From an uncultured Bacteroides sp. (GTDB lineage Bacteria; Bacteroidota; Bacteroidia; Bacteroidales; Bacteroidaceae): a stretch of 64,000 nt of DNA. Positions within the stretch are counted from its first letter, which is position 1. Each line of letters opens with the position of its first letter. This document shows, piece by piece, positions 7,004 to 16,582 of this stretch. The notes beneath the pieces are model-generated. The model had not been told where the DNA came from and ran no database searches. It saw only the letters and a list, made by a program, of their open reading frames with translations. The stretch is taken from the NCBI GenBank assembly GCA_902388495.1, contig CABMPP010000004.1, forward strand, positions 186,001 through 250,000, written 5' to 3'. The position numbers and the translations under genes were made by a program.

Positions 7004-8542
7004 GTGGCAACAGAACAAGATTTAGATAAACATCGTATCGCTAAAAATACTTTATTGCTCTATGTCCGCATGTTTTTAATGATACTTATTGGCTTATATG
7101 CCAGTAGAGTGATATTGAAGACATTAGGAATATCTGACTATGGCGTGTATAATGTGGTTGGGGGAATGGTTTCCATGTTTGCTTTCCTAAATTCTGCTAT
7201 GGTTGCTGCTTCACAAAGGTTTATTTCATATGAATTAGGGCGAGGAGACAAGAAAAGACTGAATATTGTATTTTGTACTTCAGTAAATATTCATGTAATT
7301 ATAGCAGTTGTCATCTTTATATTGGCCGAGACTATCGGATTATGGTTTGTTAATACACAATTGGTGATTGATGCGGATAGAATGATGGCTGCCAATTGGG
7401 TTTATCAGTTTTCTGTATTAACCTTTATGGTAACTGTGCTGAGTGTTCCCTATAATTCGTGTATAGTTGCTCACGAACACATGAAAGCTTTTGCTTATAT
7501 AGGTATTGTTGAAGCATGTTTGAAATTAGCGGTAGTATTCTTATTATTAGTATTTTCCTATGATAAATTGATATTTTATGCTTTTGGCGTTTTCGCTGTA
7601 AGCATTATAGTTCGCATTCTTTATAGTCTCTATTGTAAAAGACATTTTGAAGAATGTAGCTATCGCTTTATGATGGATAGGGGGTTACTTAGAAGAATGC
7701 TTTCTTTTGCCGGCTGGAGCATTTTTGGTAATTTGGGATTTTCATTTAAAGATCAAGGTTCTAATATTATTCTTAACCTATTTTATGGTACTTCCATTAA
7801 TGCTGCAAGGGGAATTTCCATGCAAGTAAGCGGATTGATTTCTACTTTCTCAGCAAATTTTTCAATGGCTTTATCTCCACAAATAACCAAACAGTATGCG
7901 GGTGGAAATATAGAAAATTGTTTGAATTTGGTATACTCCGGTGCACGATATACCTTTTATCTCTTAGCCTTGGTTTCTATTCCGTTTTTGATAAATGCGG
8001 ATTGTATACTTGGTTTGTGGTTAGAAAATGTGCCGGAATACACATCCATATTTCTAAAAATATCGATGATTGTATCTGTTTTTTATACAATTACAGGTAC
8101 TGTAACCACTGCTTTGCAAGCAACGGGAAAAATTAAGTGGTTTCAAATAGGTGTGTGTGTTATTATGCTGTTGGAATTACCCATAGCTTATGTTTGTTTG
8201 TTATATGGATATCCACCTTATTATGCATTGTATCCAGGAATATTAACAAGTACGATTGCTATATTTTTTCGTGTTTTTTTATTAAAAAGATATATACCTT
8301 CTTGTAGTATATCATATTATGTTTTTTCTGTATATTCTCGCTGTATAGCCATTGGAGGATTAACGTGGATTCTTTGCTATTATATTCGCAGTTTTTTCCC
8401 TGATAGTTTTTTTACAGTAATAGTCACATCGCTTGTTTCGATAGTTTTTTTTATTTCAACGGTTTTTGCTTTTGGGCTTTCTGGTAAAGAGCGTACGATG
8501 ATATTAAATAAAGTAAAAGCATTTGTTTGTAAATCTAAATAG
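7004..8542 (+). CDS. wzx: Polysaccharide flippase (Wzx type)
   Basis: A 512-residue integral membrane protein with about 12-14 helices. The start resembles Wzx/MATE-like exporters: RIAKNTLLLYVRMFLMILIG, then SRVILKTLGISDYGVYNVVG. It should move undecaprenyl-diphosphate-linked repeat units across the inner membrane for Wzy-dependent assembly. The start is GTG at 7004, right after a stop in the same frame. It is the first structural gene after upxZ, a frequent position in Bacteroides capsule loci. Confidence 0.9.
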   Translation: MATEQDLDKHRIAKNTLLLYVRMFLMILIGLYASRVILKTLGISDYGVYNVVGGMVSMFAFLNSAMVAASQRFISYELGRGDKKRLNIVFCTSVNIHVIIAVVIFILAETIGLWFVNTQLVIDADRMMAANWVYQFSVLTFMVTVLSVPYNSCIVAHEHMKAFAYIGIVEACLKLAVVFLLLVFSYDKLIFYAFGVFAVSIIVRILYSLYCKRHFEECSYRFMMDRGLLRRMLSFAGWSIFGNLGFSFKDQGSNIILNLFYGTSINAARGISMQVSGLISTFSANFSMALSPQITKQYAGGNIENCLNLVYSGARYTFYLLALVSIPFLINADCILGLWLENVPEYTSIFLKISMIVSVFYTITGTVTTALQATGKIKWFQIGVCVIMLLELPIAYVCLLYGYPPYYALYPGILTSTIAIFFRVFLLKRYIPSCSISYYVFSVYSRCIAIGGLTWILCYYIRSFFPDSFFTVIVTSLVSIVFFISTVFAFGLSGKERTMILNKVKAFVCKSK

Positions 8543-8603
8543 TTGTAGCACAACGTGGTAGTTCGTTTGAACTGGTATGTATTTTGCTCAGTGATACCAT
8601 ATT

Positions 8604-8804
8604 ATGAAATATATTGCAACAATCTCTAATGTCTTATTTTATACTGCTGTTTGGTTGCCGCTTCATATAGGTGTTGCACTGTTTACATTGATTAGTGGGT
8701 ATTGGGGATTGAGTGTTATGCAAAGAATTGTTTGGTTTGATAGGACAAATGTTTGTATATACGACTCTATTACTTTTAATCAATTACTATTTGCATTTAG
8801 GTGA
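8604..8804 (+). pseudogene. Remnant of an acyltransferase-3-like gene
   Basis: An ORF of 66 codons whose first half, LPLHIGVALFTLISGYWG, looks like an early membrane segment of capsule-linked acyltransferase family 3 proteins. These normally exceed 300 residues. The similarity fades after residue 40, and the following 165 bases have no long frame. A truncated remnant is the simplest reading; a small membrane protein is the alternative. Confidence 0.4.
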
Positions 8805-8969
8805 GGATAAGGAATTCATTAAAAGACTCTTATTTGTTTTCAATTCTTCTATTGGTTCATGTGTACTTATTGTCGCCTAAATTGAATTGAGTCTATAATG
8901 GAGTATTTGGGATATGAATCAAAAAAATGGATGAATTATGTCAAACATTCAAAAGTGAAATAAATAGTT

Positions 8970-10283
8970 ATGAATATAGCAATTGTCGGCACCGGTTATG
9001 TAGGCTTGGTGTCAGGAACTTGTTTTGCCGAAATGGGTGTCCACGTGACTTGTGTGGATGTGAACGAAGAAAAGATTAATGCGCTTAAAGCGGGGAAAGT
9101 ACCTATCTATGAACCTGGACTGGATGAGATGGTACTACGTAATTGTCACGAAGGTCGGTTGAATTTTACTACAGATTTGACCTCGGTGCTTGATGATGTG
9201 GATATTGTATTCAGTGCTGTGGGCACCCCACCTGATGAGGATGGATCTGCAGATTTGCAATATGTGCTTGCTGTGGCTCGTCAGTTTGGGCAAAACATAA
9301 AGAGGTATACGGTGCTGGTGACGAAGTCCACGGTTCCGGTGGGTACCGCTGAAAAAGTGAAAGCTGTTATCGAGAAAGAACTGCAGAAGCGTGGGGAGGA
9401 AGTGCCCTTTGATGTAGCTTCCAACCCTGAGTTCCTGAAAGAGGGGGCTGCCATCAAGGACTTCATGAGTCCTGACCGTGTGGTGGTAGGGGTGGAGAGC
9501 GAGAAGGCTCAGGAGATGATGACAAAGCTTTATCGTCCATTCCTGCTGAATAACTTTCGTGTCATTTTTACCGATATTCCCAGTGCTGAGATGATTAAGT
9601 ACGCTGCCAACTCCATGCTGGCCACTCGCATTAGTTTTATGAATGACATTGCCAACCTTTGCGAACTAGTGGGCGCCGATGTGAGCATGGTGCGCAAGGG
9701 CATCGGATCGGACAGCCGCATCGGCTCGAAGTTCCTCTATCCAGGTTGTGGATATGGTGGCAGTTGTTTTCCTAAGGATGTAAGGGCACTCATTAAGACT
9801 GCCGAGAAGAATGGCTACCAGATGAAAGTGTTGAAATCGGTTGAGGAGGTGAATGAGCACCAGAAGAGTGTACTGTTTCATAAGCTTAGTGCTTACTATA
9901 ATAACGATTTGAAGGGCAAAACCATCGCTCTGTGGGGACTCGCCTTCAAGCCAGAGACCGATGATATGCGCGAGGCTACTGCTTTGGTCACCATTAGACT
10001 ACTTTTGGATGCAGGATGTATAGTGAAAGTGTATGATCCCGTGGCCATGGCCGAATGTAAGCGTCGCATTGGTAATGTGGTAACTTATGCCACGGACATG
10101 TATGATGCCGTGCTCAATGCTGATGCCTTGTTGATGATTACCGAGTGGAAGCAGTTCCGTTTGCCTTCGTGGGGCGTGATTGTGAAGAGTATGAAGAAGG
10201 CATTGGTGATTGACGGACGGAATATCTATGATGTGGAGGAGATGAAGGAAGCCGGAGTTGAGTATAGATGTATAGGGAGATAG
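8970..10283 (+). CDS. ugd: UDP-glucose 6-dehydrogenase
   Basis: It oxidises UDP-glucose to UDP-glucuronate with two NAD+, supplying an acidic sugar. The 437 residues hold the N-terminal NAD motif GTGYVGLVSG (7-16), EPGLDEMV, the central helix region EMIKYAANSMLA, and the catalytic cysteine in GCGYGGSCFPKD (about residue 265). The C-terminal domain reads LWGLAFKPETDDMREA. The length is standard. Codon use and GC content look closer to the core genome than to the glycosyltransferases that follow. Confidence 0.96.
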   Translation: MNIAIVGTGYVGLVSGTCFAEMGVHVTCVDVNEEKINALKAGKVPIYEPGLDEMVLRNCHEGRLNFTTDLTSVLDDVDIVFSAVGTPPDEDGSADLQYVLAVARQFGQNIKRYTVLVTKSTVPVGTAEKVKAVIEKELQKRGEEVPFDVASNPEFLKEGAAIKDFMSPDRVVVGVESEKAQEMMTKLYRPFLLNNFRVIFTDIPSAEMIKYAANSMLATRISFMNDIANLCELVGADVSMVRKGIGSDSRIGSKFLYPGCGYGGSCFPKDVRALIKTAEKNGYQMKVLKSVEEVNEHQKSVLFHKLSAYYNNDLKGKTIALWGLAFKPETDDMREATALVTIRLLLDAGCIVKVYDPVAMAECKRRIGNVVTYATDMYDAVLNADALLMITEWKQFRLPSWGVIVKSMKKALVIDGRNIYDVEEMKEAGVEYRCIGR

Positions 10284-10286
10284 AAA

Positions 10287-10454
10287 ATGTTATATAAAAT
10301 TATTGTGAAAAATAGTAATGCAGTACGCAAAACAACAAAAGGAGAAGATAATGATGCCGAATCAAAAGATAATTTATTCAATATGCATTTTTGGGGTGTT
10401 AATCCAGTCCTTCCCAGTATTTCCCTCGTAAATGATTATGAGGTAAGTGATTGA
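10287..10454 (+). CDS. Small hypothetical protein, possibly a gene remnant
   Basis: A 55-codon frame begins three bases after the ugd stop and ends DYEVSD. It contains a short aromatic stretch MHFWGVNPVLP. I recognise no family. The tight spacing to ugd suggests co-transcription and possible translation, but it could equally be the scar of a lost capsule gene. Confidence 0.3.
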   Translation: MLYKIIVKNSNAVRKTTKGEDNDAESKDNLFNMHFWGVNPVLPSISLVNDYEVSD

Positions 10455-10489
10455 TCATTGACGGCTTACAAAGAAAATAATGATAAGAA

Positions 10490-11473
10490 ATGAAGTTTGA
10501 TGTAGTAATTAATACCGATGATAACTATATCCAGCATTGCATGGCAATGCTTTGTTCTTTGTACGAGAACAATAAGGAACATACTATCGCATTGCATGTA
10601 GTGCTGAAATCACTTTCTGACCAAAACCGAAACTTTATTTCGGGCATAACCCAAAAGTATGGGAATGAATGTCATTATTATATTGTTGATGAATCTCCAT
10701 TGGAAGGTGTTCAGTTTAGAAAACAACGGCCTTTATCAAAGGCTGCTTATTATAGGCTTTTGTTAGGTAGTCTATTACCTCAGACTATTGATAAGATTCT
10801 TTATTTAGATTGTGATGTCATCATTTTGAAGGATATTTCTGAAGTATTTCAAATAGAGTTGGATGACTATGCTTTGGCGGCTGCTATTGATGATTTCCCT
10901 TATACATCGCAACATAGACTCCAGTTAAGCATGGAGGCGGATGAACGAACTTTCTGTTCTGGTGTTATGATGATAAATCTTAAATATTGGAGAGAACATG
11001 ATAGTGAAACACAACTTTTGGAGTATGCAAAACGCTATAGAAAAGAAGTTCATTTGCATGATCAAGATGTCTTGAACTATGTGTTTAAGAAAAAGTGGTT
11101 CTTGTTGCCTCCTAAATGGAATAGACTTCCATATAGTCTATTACTTGCCGGAAATGTTCACTTCCAATCATTTGATGTGGATGAATACTTGCATAATCCC
11201 ATGTTGCTTCATTATGCTAGCTTGAATTTGAAGCCGTGGTATAATATCTATACTTATAAGAAGCATTACTATTGTGATTACTTAAAAAAATCAGGGTATA
11301 CTCCTGTCAAATATGATAAGGTTTCTTGGAAAGTGCGGATGTTAGCTTATAAAGCTCAGCTAAGACTTATAATTTGTTTATATTTAGAGCCGTACACTCC
11401 TAGGATTATTCAGATTGTTTTAGGAGATTTAAAGAACCTTATTAAAGGTTGTATGAAGCTATTCTCTATTTAA
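10490..11473 (+). CDS. Glycosyltransferase family 8
   Basis: A retaining sugar transferase of the GT8 type, 327 residues. The fold starts FDVVINTDDNYIQHCMAML. A metal-binding DxD motif lies in LYLDCDVIILKD (about residues 103-114), and the downstream segment HDQDVLNYVF is typical of the family. GT8 enzymes commonly add glucose or galactose from UDP-sugars; the donor cannot be read from the sequence. It acts at the cytoplasmic face during repeat-unit assembly. Confidence 0.88.
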   Translation: MKFDVVINTDDNYIQHCMAMLCSLYENNKEHTIALHVVLKSLSDQNRNFISGITQKYGNECHYYIVDESPLEGVQFRKQRPLSKAAYYRLLLGSLLPQTIDKILYLDCDVIILKDISEVFQIELDDYALAAAIDDFPYTSQHRLQLSMEADERTFCSGVMMINLKYWREHDSETQLLEYAKRYRKEVHLHDQDVLNYVFKKKWFLLPPKWNRLPYSLLLAGNVHFQSFDVDEYLHNPMLLHYASLNLKPWYNIYTYKKHYYCDYLKKSGYTPVKYDKVSWKVRMLAYKAQLRLIICLYLEPYTPRIIQIVLGDLKNLIKGCMKLFSI

Positions 11474-11540
11474 TATTACTCACATGTGTGGCTACTCCTT
11501 TTAGGTTCTTAAACGGGAGGTAAAATAAGAGTTTACAAAT

Positions 11541-12677
11541 ATGAGGATTTTAATTTTTATGGCAGGTTTTTTCCCTGGGAGAAAATATGGAGGACCTCCT
11601 GTTAGTATTCATAATTTTTGTTCTTTAATTAGTGGTAACGATAAGCAGATTTATATTGTTACGACTAATCATGATTTAGGTGATAAAGAAAAGTATCAAG
11701 ATATAACAGATGGATGGAACAACCAAGGTAATTGTAAAGTTCTATACCTTAGAGATGCAGATTATAACAAATCGGTTTTTGAAAATGTTATAAAAAAACT
11801 TTCGCCTGATTTAATATATCTTCAAGGTTTGTTTCAAAAATGCGTCATGCCATGTTTGCAACTTAGTAAGAAATACGGGATAAAGGTTCTTCTGGCTCCT
11901 AGAGGTGAGTTATGTAGTGGTGCATTTAAGAAGAAATACAAAAAAGTTCTATATTTAACGTTTCTGAAGAAAATGGGATTATTGAAAAATGCTTATTTTC
12001 AGTCAACCTGCGAGGAAGAAACTGGAGAAATATTAAAATGGCTGACATCTAGTTCTGATAAAATATTCGATATCTCAAATATACCTTCCATACCAAAGTA
12101 TCCTCTTTCGAGTTTAAAGAAGATTCCAGGAGAGATTAGAGTAATCTTTGTCTCAAGAATTGTTCCTAAGAAAAACCTTTTGTATGCATTAAATATTTTT
12201 TCTGAAATCAAGAGTAATGTTGTTTTTGATATTTACGGTGCGATAGAAGATGAAGCCTATTGGAAAAATTGCGGGGATGTAATTAATAAGCTACCTGCAA
12301 ATATTAAAGTCACGTATAAGGGGGTAGCTTCTCATAAAGAAATTCATTCCATTTTTGCCGAATATCATATTTTCCTTTTTCCTACCTTTAGCGAAAATTA
12401 TGGTCATGTTATTGCTGAAGCATTATCTGTTGGTTGCTATGTTCTAACAAGCGATCAGGTTCCATGGTTGGATATAAGTGAATATGGGGCAGGTAATTGT
12501 ATTTCTCTTGATAATTGTTCCGCATTTAAAGAACACATTCTGAAAATTCTCGAATTGAACAGTGAAGAGTATGCCAAGATTAGAAGTAATTGCATTGCTT
12601 ATTCCAAGACTAAGTTCAATGTTGACGATTTGAGATTGAAATACAATAATATGTTTAAGTCTATAGGTTTAAAGTAA
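11541..12677 (+). CDS. Glycosyltransferase family 4
   Basis: A GT-B sugar transferase of 378 residues. The N-terminal domain begins MRILIFMAGFFPGRKYGGPP, with the glycine-rich acceptor loop of GT4 enzymes, and continues with LLAPRGELCSGA. The C-terminal donor domain has IFVSRIVPKKNL and the E-x7-E type motif SENYGHVIAEAL. It ends one base before the next glycosyltransferase gene, so the two are probably translated together. Base composition is clearly AT-rich. Donor and acceptor are unknown. Confidence 0.88.
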   Translation: MRILIFMAGFFPGRKYGGPPVSIHNFCSLISGNDKQIYIVTTNHDLGDKEKYQDITDGWNNQGNCKVLYLRDADYNKSVFENVIKKLSPDLIYLQGLFQKCVMPCLQLSKKYGIKVLLAPRGELCSGAFKKKYKKVLYLTFLKKMGLLKNAYFQSTCEEETGEILKWLTSSSDKIFDISNIPSIPKYPLSSLKKIPGEIRVIFVSRIVPKKNLLYALNIFSEIKSNVVFDIYGAIEDEAYWKNCGDVINKLPANIKVTYKGVASHKEIHSIFAEYHIFLFPTFSENYGHVIAEALSVGCYVLTSDQVPWLDISEYGAGNCISLDNCSAFKEHILKILELNSEEYAKIRSNCIAYSKTKFNVDDLRLKYNNMFKSIGLK

Positions 12678-12678
12678 G

Positions 12679-13848
12679 ATGGAGAGAATTAAATATATAG
12701 TGTCATATGATTTAGAATCGAATAAGCATCAAAACAGACTTAATGTTTTAGCTTCTGCAAATAAGATAAATTATATTATATCTGTTTTAAATGATTTAGG
12801 TTATGCAGTTGAAATTGTTTCAACGAGTCAGACGCTCAACAAAAAATGCTATAAAGGGAATAGTGCGGCGTTTGGAGTTAATACGATAAGAAGATTCCCA
12901 ACAACATGGAGAGGGAGAATTCTATTGAAAGTAATCAATATGTTGGTTATGAATCTCTCAATATTGATATATTTAATTCGGAATGTCAAGAGGAATGAAA
13001 GAATAATTATTTATCATTCAGTAGGCAATTTGTGGATGCTTCCCATTTTGAGAAAGGTTAAGAAAGCATATATTATAGAGGAAGTAGAGGAAATATATGG
13101 CGATATTTGGGGAAGGCCTAGGATGGCACAAAAAGAAAAGAATAAATTACAGAATGCGTCTGCTTATATATATCCAACTAAACTTTTAAATCCAATTGTT
13201 AATACAAATAGTAAACCTTTCTTGGTTGTGCATGGAGCATATAAAGATAATTCTAATGAATACTATTCTGATCAAGCGGCTGAAGAAAAATCTTATTTTG
13301 AAAAAGGAATTTACCATATAGGATATACAGGAATTTTAGACCCGAAAAAAGGTTGCTTGAATATTTTGGAAGCAGCTAAATATTTAGATTCAACTTATCA
13401 TATTCATATTTTAGGATTTGGTGGAGATGAGGAGGTTGAAGTGGTTACTAAAACGGTTGAAGATTATATAGCCGATAAGAATATTGAATGTAAAGTTTCA
13501 TACGATGGGGTAAGGAGAGGATATGCGTATACTAATTATTTAAAACATTTAGATTTAGGTATTTGTCCTGTTGATGCCAGCCAAGATTTTATAAATACGC
13601 AATTTCCGTCCAAAGTAATTACCTACTTGGTTGCAGGCTTGCCTGTACTATGCTCTGAAGCAGAATCTGTTATGACATCTGATATTGCTGAAGCAATTAT
13701 GTTTTATAATGGTAATAGACCTGAAGATATTGCTAAAGCAATAATCTCTTTTAGAGAGGATAAATCAATAAAAGAACCTTTGGAGATATTGGAGCAATGC
13801 GATATGCGTTTTAGGAAGGAAATGTTTAATATATTAAATACTAATTAG
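12679..13848 (+). CDS. Glycosyltransferase, GT4-like
   Basis: 389 residues. The C-terminal half holds a GT-B donor domain: HIGYTGILDPKKGCLNILEA, then HILGFGG and FPSKVITYLVAGLPVL. The N-terminal half is divergent and carries a membrane-associated stretch near 85-105. It starts one base after the preceding GT4 gene and ends one base before a PIG-L deacetylase. That tight pairing resembles cases where a transferred GlcNAc is then N-deacetylated. The specificity is inference; the glycosyltransferase fold is reasonably clear. Confidence 0.78.
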   Translation: MERIKYIVSYDLESNKHQNRLNVLASANKINYIISVLNDLGYAVEIVSTSQTLNKKCYKGNSAAFGVNTIRRFPTTWRGRILLKVINMLVMNLSILIYLIRNVKRNERIIIYHSVGNLWMLPILRKVKKAYIIEEVEEIYGDIWGRPRMAQKEKNKLQNASAYIYPTKLLNPIVNTNSKPFLVVHGAYKDNSNEYYSDQAAEEKSYFEKGIYHIGYTGILDPKKGCLNILEAAKYLDSTYHIHILGFGGDEEVEVVTKTVEDYIADKNIECKVSYDGVRRGYAYTNYLKHLDLGICPVDASQDFINTQFPSKVITYLVAGLPVLCSEAESVMTSDIAEAIMFYNGNRPEDIAKAIISFREDKSIKEPLEILEQCDMRFRKEMFNILNTN

Positions 13849-13849
13849 T

Positions 13850-14491
13850 ATGAATTTGAGAAATGTTTTGATAATCGGTGCTCATTATGATGATACCGAA
13901 CTGGGTGCTGGCGGTACGGCTGCTAAACTAGCTGCTGAAGGTAAGACTGTTTATAAATTAACATTAACAGATAATGAAACTAATTTTCGTCAGATGGGCA
14001 TTAAGGTTGATAATCAGTCAAGTAGAATCAGTAGTGCCAAAGCGTGCGAAGTTTTAGGAATTCATGAAATCACAGATTTCCAAACTGAGAAGTGTAATGA
14101 ACTGAAGTATTCAAAAGAAGTTATGCAACGAATTGAATCAATAATATTTAAAAAAAATATTGATACCGTTTTCATGCACTTCAGATATGATATGAACCAA
14201 GATCATATAGAAGCATCTCGCTTATGTCTCACAGCAGCAAGGCATTGTAATAATATTTTAGCGTATCAAAGTAATAATTATATCTGTGAGCAAGTTTATA
14301 ACCCGGTATATTTCGTAGATATTTCCGATTATTATCTGCAAAAAATATCAGCATTGGAGGCTTATGGAAAAGAACATAATAGGTTTGACAGATTGTTCCA
14401 AACAAAATTAGAAATGAATCACGTTTGGGGTGCACAGAATAAGGTGGAGTATGCTGAAGGATTCCATGTTGTGAAAATACTTGATTGCTAG
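13850..14491 (+). CDS. PIG-L family N-acetylglucosaminyl deacetylase
   Basis: A zinc-dependent amide hydrolase of 213 residues. The metal-binding motif appears as GAHYDDTELGAGGTAAK (residues about 10-26), a variant of the usual AHPDDE. The second metal region is HFRYDMNQDHIEASRL (about 105-120). PIG-L enzymes remove the acetyl group from GlcNAc residues on lipid or sugar carriers. Directly downstream of a glycosyltransferase, it probably deacetylates a HexNAc in the capsule precursor and so adds a positive charge. A zwitterionic capsule is therefore possible. Confidence 0.87.
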   Translation: MNLRNVLIIGAHYDDTELGAGGTAAKLAAEGKTVYKLTLTDNETNFRQMGIKVDNQSSRISSAKACEVLGIHEITDFQTEKCNELKYSKEVMQRIESIIFKKNIDTVFMHFRYDMNQDHIEASRLCLTAARHCNNILAYQSNNYICEQVYNPVYFVDISDYYLQKISALEAYGKEHNRFDRLFQTKLEMNHVWGAQNKVEYAEGFHVVKILDC

Positions 14492-14640
14492 AGTGATTAT
14501 ACAATCTTAAAACAAAAAGAAATGGCTTAAAATATTGTATTTTAGTTTCGTGAAATTTAATACAACACATTAATAGACAGGTGTAAAGATCCCGCTTTTA
14601 CGTATATGTGTTCTGATAGCAATCACTCATTAATCGCATT

Positions 14641-15846
14641 ATGACTGCCGATTATAAATTAGATAAATTTTGCTTTTATATTTTTATAGTTGATATTTTC
14701 TTTCTACCTCTTTTCCCATTTTTTTCGGTAAGCTTATCATTGCCATTTATTATATACTGGTTTTTAAAGAGAGGATATCGAGTGAAAGTATTTAGGGAAT
14801 ATAAGTATTTTCCTTTAGTGACTGTTCTAATGTCCATTAGCACAGTGATTTCGATAGTATATCCTGTAGAGGCATCTTATGAAACTGATTTTTTTACAAC
14901 TTCTAAACGTTTACTTCAATTCATTACATCTTTTTGGTATTTCTTTTTCTTTAAATATTATTTTGAAACATACAAAGTTTCAATCAATAAAGTATACTTC
15001 TATTCTATCATATATATAGCAATATATGCTTTATTTTATTTTTTTAATAGGGAAGCTTATGCAAATATCAAAATTGTTATAAATCCTGTTGATAATCATA
15101 CTAGACGTATACTGGCAAATGATTACTCATATATATATTATAGGTTTAATTTTTTATGGTCTGATCCCAATAATGTTGCATATGCTGTAGGTACTTTACT
15201 ATTAACTTTTTTATCAAAAGAGCATGGCAAATTTTTTTTTAAAATACTTGCGTTTATTTTAGGTGTTTTTGTGCTTTTGTGTACACAGAGTATAGGAGGA
15301 GTATCTTCAATGGCGGTTTCATTATTCCTCTTGTTTCTATTTAAGAAAAAAAGTTTTATTATAAAAAAAACAAAGTTCTATAGTACTATTTTTTCAATAA
15401 TAGTTATAGCTCTTCTGATAATCTATTTTTTTCCAATCATTTCTGATTTTTTTAATTCGGATATAATAAATGATTTTACATCAAGAGTAGATTATTATGA
15501 TGATAGATCTGATTCAAGTGGTGGTAGGGGCAGGGATTTTTTTAACTCCCTGAAATATTTAAATCCAATATTCTTATTAGTTGGTTGTGGCATTGAAGGT
15601 TTTGTATATGAAATAGGGCATATGTATATTATATTTATGTATGGTCTTCCAGTATATATTTATTTCATGTATATATTATTTTGGAGAAAAAGAAATATTA
15701 GTTGGAGTAGATTAATTCCTTTAATCCCCATGTTCACTGGATTTACTATGAATATTGCAATTATAGATCAAAAATATCTACTGATTTTATTATTTACTTC
15801 AGCTTATTTATCGGTTCTTAATCTTGATAAAAAACTAGTTAATTAA
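14641..15846 (+). CDS. wzy: Repeat-unit polymerase (Wzy-like)
   Basis: A 401-residue, very hydrophobic protein with about 10-12 membrane helices and a large loop near residues 270-305 (NDFTSRVDYYDDRSDSSGGR). A single multi-spanning protein with such a loop, of this length and inside a capsule locus that also has Wzx, is most likely the polymerase. Sequence conservation in Wzy proteins is too low for a motif-based call. The gene is among the most AT-rich in the window. No competing polymerase candidate exists in the locus. Confidence 0.78.
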   Translation: MTADYKLDKFCFYIFIVDIFFLPLFPFFSVSLSLPFIIYWFLKRGYRVKVFREYKYFPLVTVLMSISTVISIVYPVEASYETDFFTTSKRLLQFITSFWYFFFFKYYFETYKVSINKVYFYSIIYIAIYALFYFFNREAYANIKIVINPVDNHTRRILANDYSYIYYRFNFLWSDPNNVAYAVGTLLLTFLSKEHGKFFFKILAFILGVFVLLCTQSIGGVSSMAVSLFLLFLFKKKSFIIKKTKFYSTIFSIIVIALLIIYFFPIISDFFNSDIINDFTSRVDYYDDRSDSSGGRGRDFFNSLKYLNPIFLLVGCGIEGFVYEIGHMYIIFMYGLPVYIYFMYILFWRKRNISWSRLIPLIPMFTGFTMNIAIIDQKYLLILLFTSAYLSVLNLDKKLVN

Positions 15847-15853
15847 TAATTAT

Positions 15854-16444
15854 ATGAAAAATATTATAGCTCCAATAGCTGTTGCGCTCAATGGAATTAG
15901 GATTTTCCCGTTATGGCTTTTACTTTGCATAAAAGTTTATGTACTGAGGGATGAATATTCTTTTTTGTTTAAGAAAGACTTAGAGCGTTCGCATATGGGT
16001 TTTTGGAGTGCCTTATATTATCGCCCTTATTTAAAGAGTATATTATATCATAGGTTAGGATTTGTTAGTTATCCTTTAAAACTAATATGCGGATCATTTC
16101 CCTTATATATACCATGTGAAAAGATACTAATGGGGGGAGTCGAATTGGAACATCCTTATAATACTTTTTTGAATGCTAGTTCTATAGGTGAAAATTTTAC
16201 GGCAATGCATTCTGTTACGATAGGAAGACGTTCAGGACGTTTAGGAGAAAAGCTCCCTGTTATTGGGAATAATGTATTTATAGGATGTGGAGCATGTATT
16301 TTGGGACACATTTCAATTGGGAGCAATGTGAAGATTGGTGCGAATGCGGTTGTTTTGAAGGACGTTCCTGATAATTCAACTGTTATAGGCAATCCTGCAT
16401 ATATAGTTAAATTGAATGGTGAAAAGGTTTACATTAAATTATAA
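15854..16444 (+). CDS. Serine acetyltransferase-like O-acetyltransferase
   Basis: 196 residues with left-handed beta-helix hexapeptide repeats in the second half: HSVTIGRRSGRLGEKLPVIG, then NVFIGCGACILGHISIGSNV and AVVLKDVPDNSTVIGNPA. The N-terminal part contains the YRPYLKSILYHRLG segment typical of capsule CysE-like acetyltransferases. It should transfer acetyl from acetyl-CoA to a sugar hydroxyl. It starts eight bases after wzy. Confidence 0.85.
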   Translation: MKNIIAPIAVALNGIRIFPLWLLLCIKVYVLRDEYSFLFKKDLERSHMGFWSALYYRPYLKSILYHRLGFVSYPLKLICGSFPLYIPCEKILMGGVELEHPYNTFLNASSIGENFTAMHSVTIGRRSGRLGEKLPVIGNNVFIGCGACILGHISIGSNVKIGANAVVLKDVPDNSTVIGNPAYIVKLNGEKVYIKL

Positions 16445-16582
16445 TACTCTTCAATAATAATATCATTTAGAATTTTAAAGAGTACTATCATTGCTTGTCT
16501 GATTCTTACGACATCGCTGTAAAGTGCTTCTAGCATCAGTGGAAACGGAATCTGTTTGAATGTCAATTACAATAATAACGCG

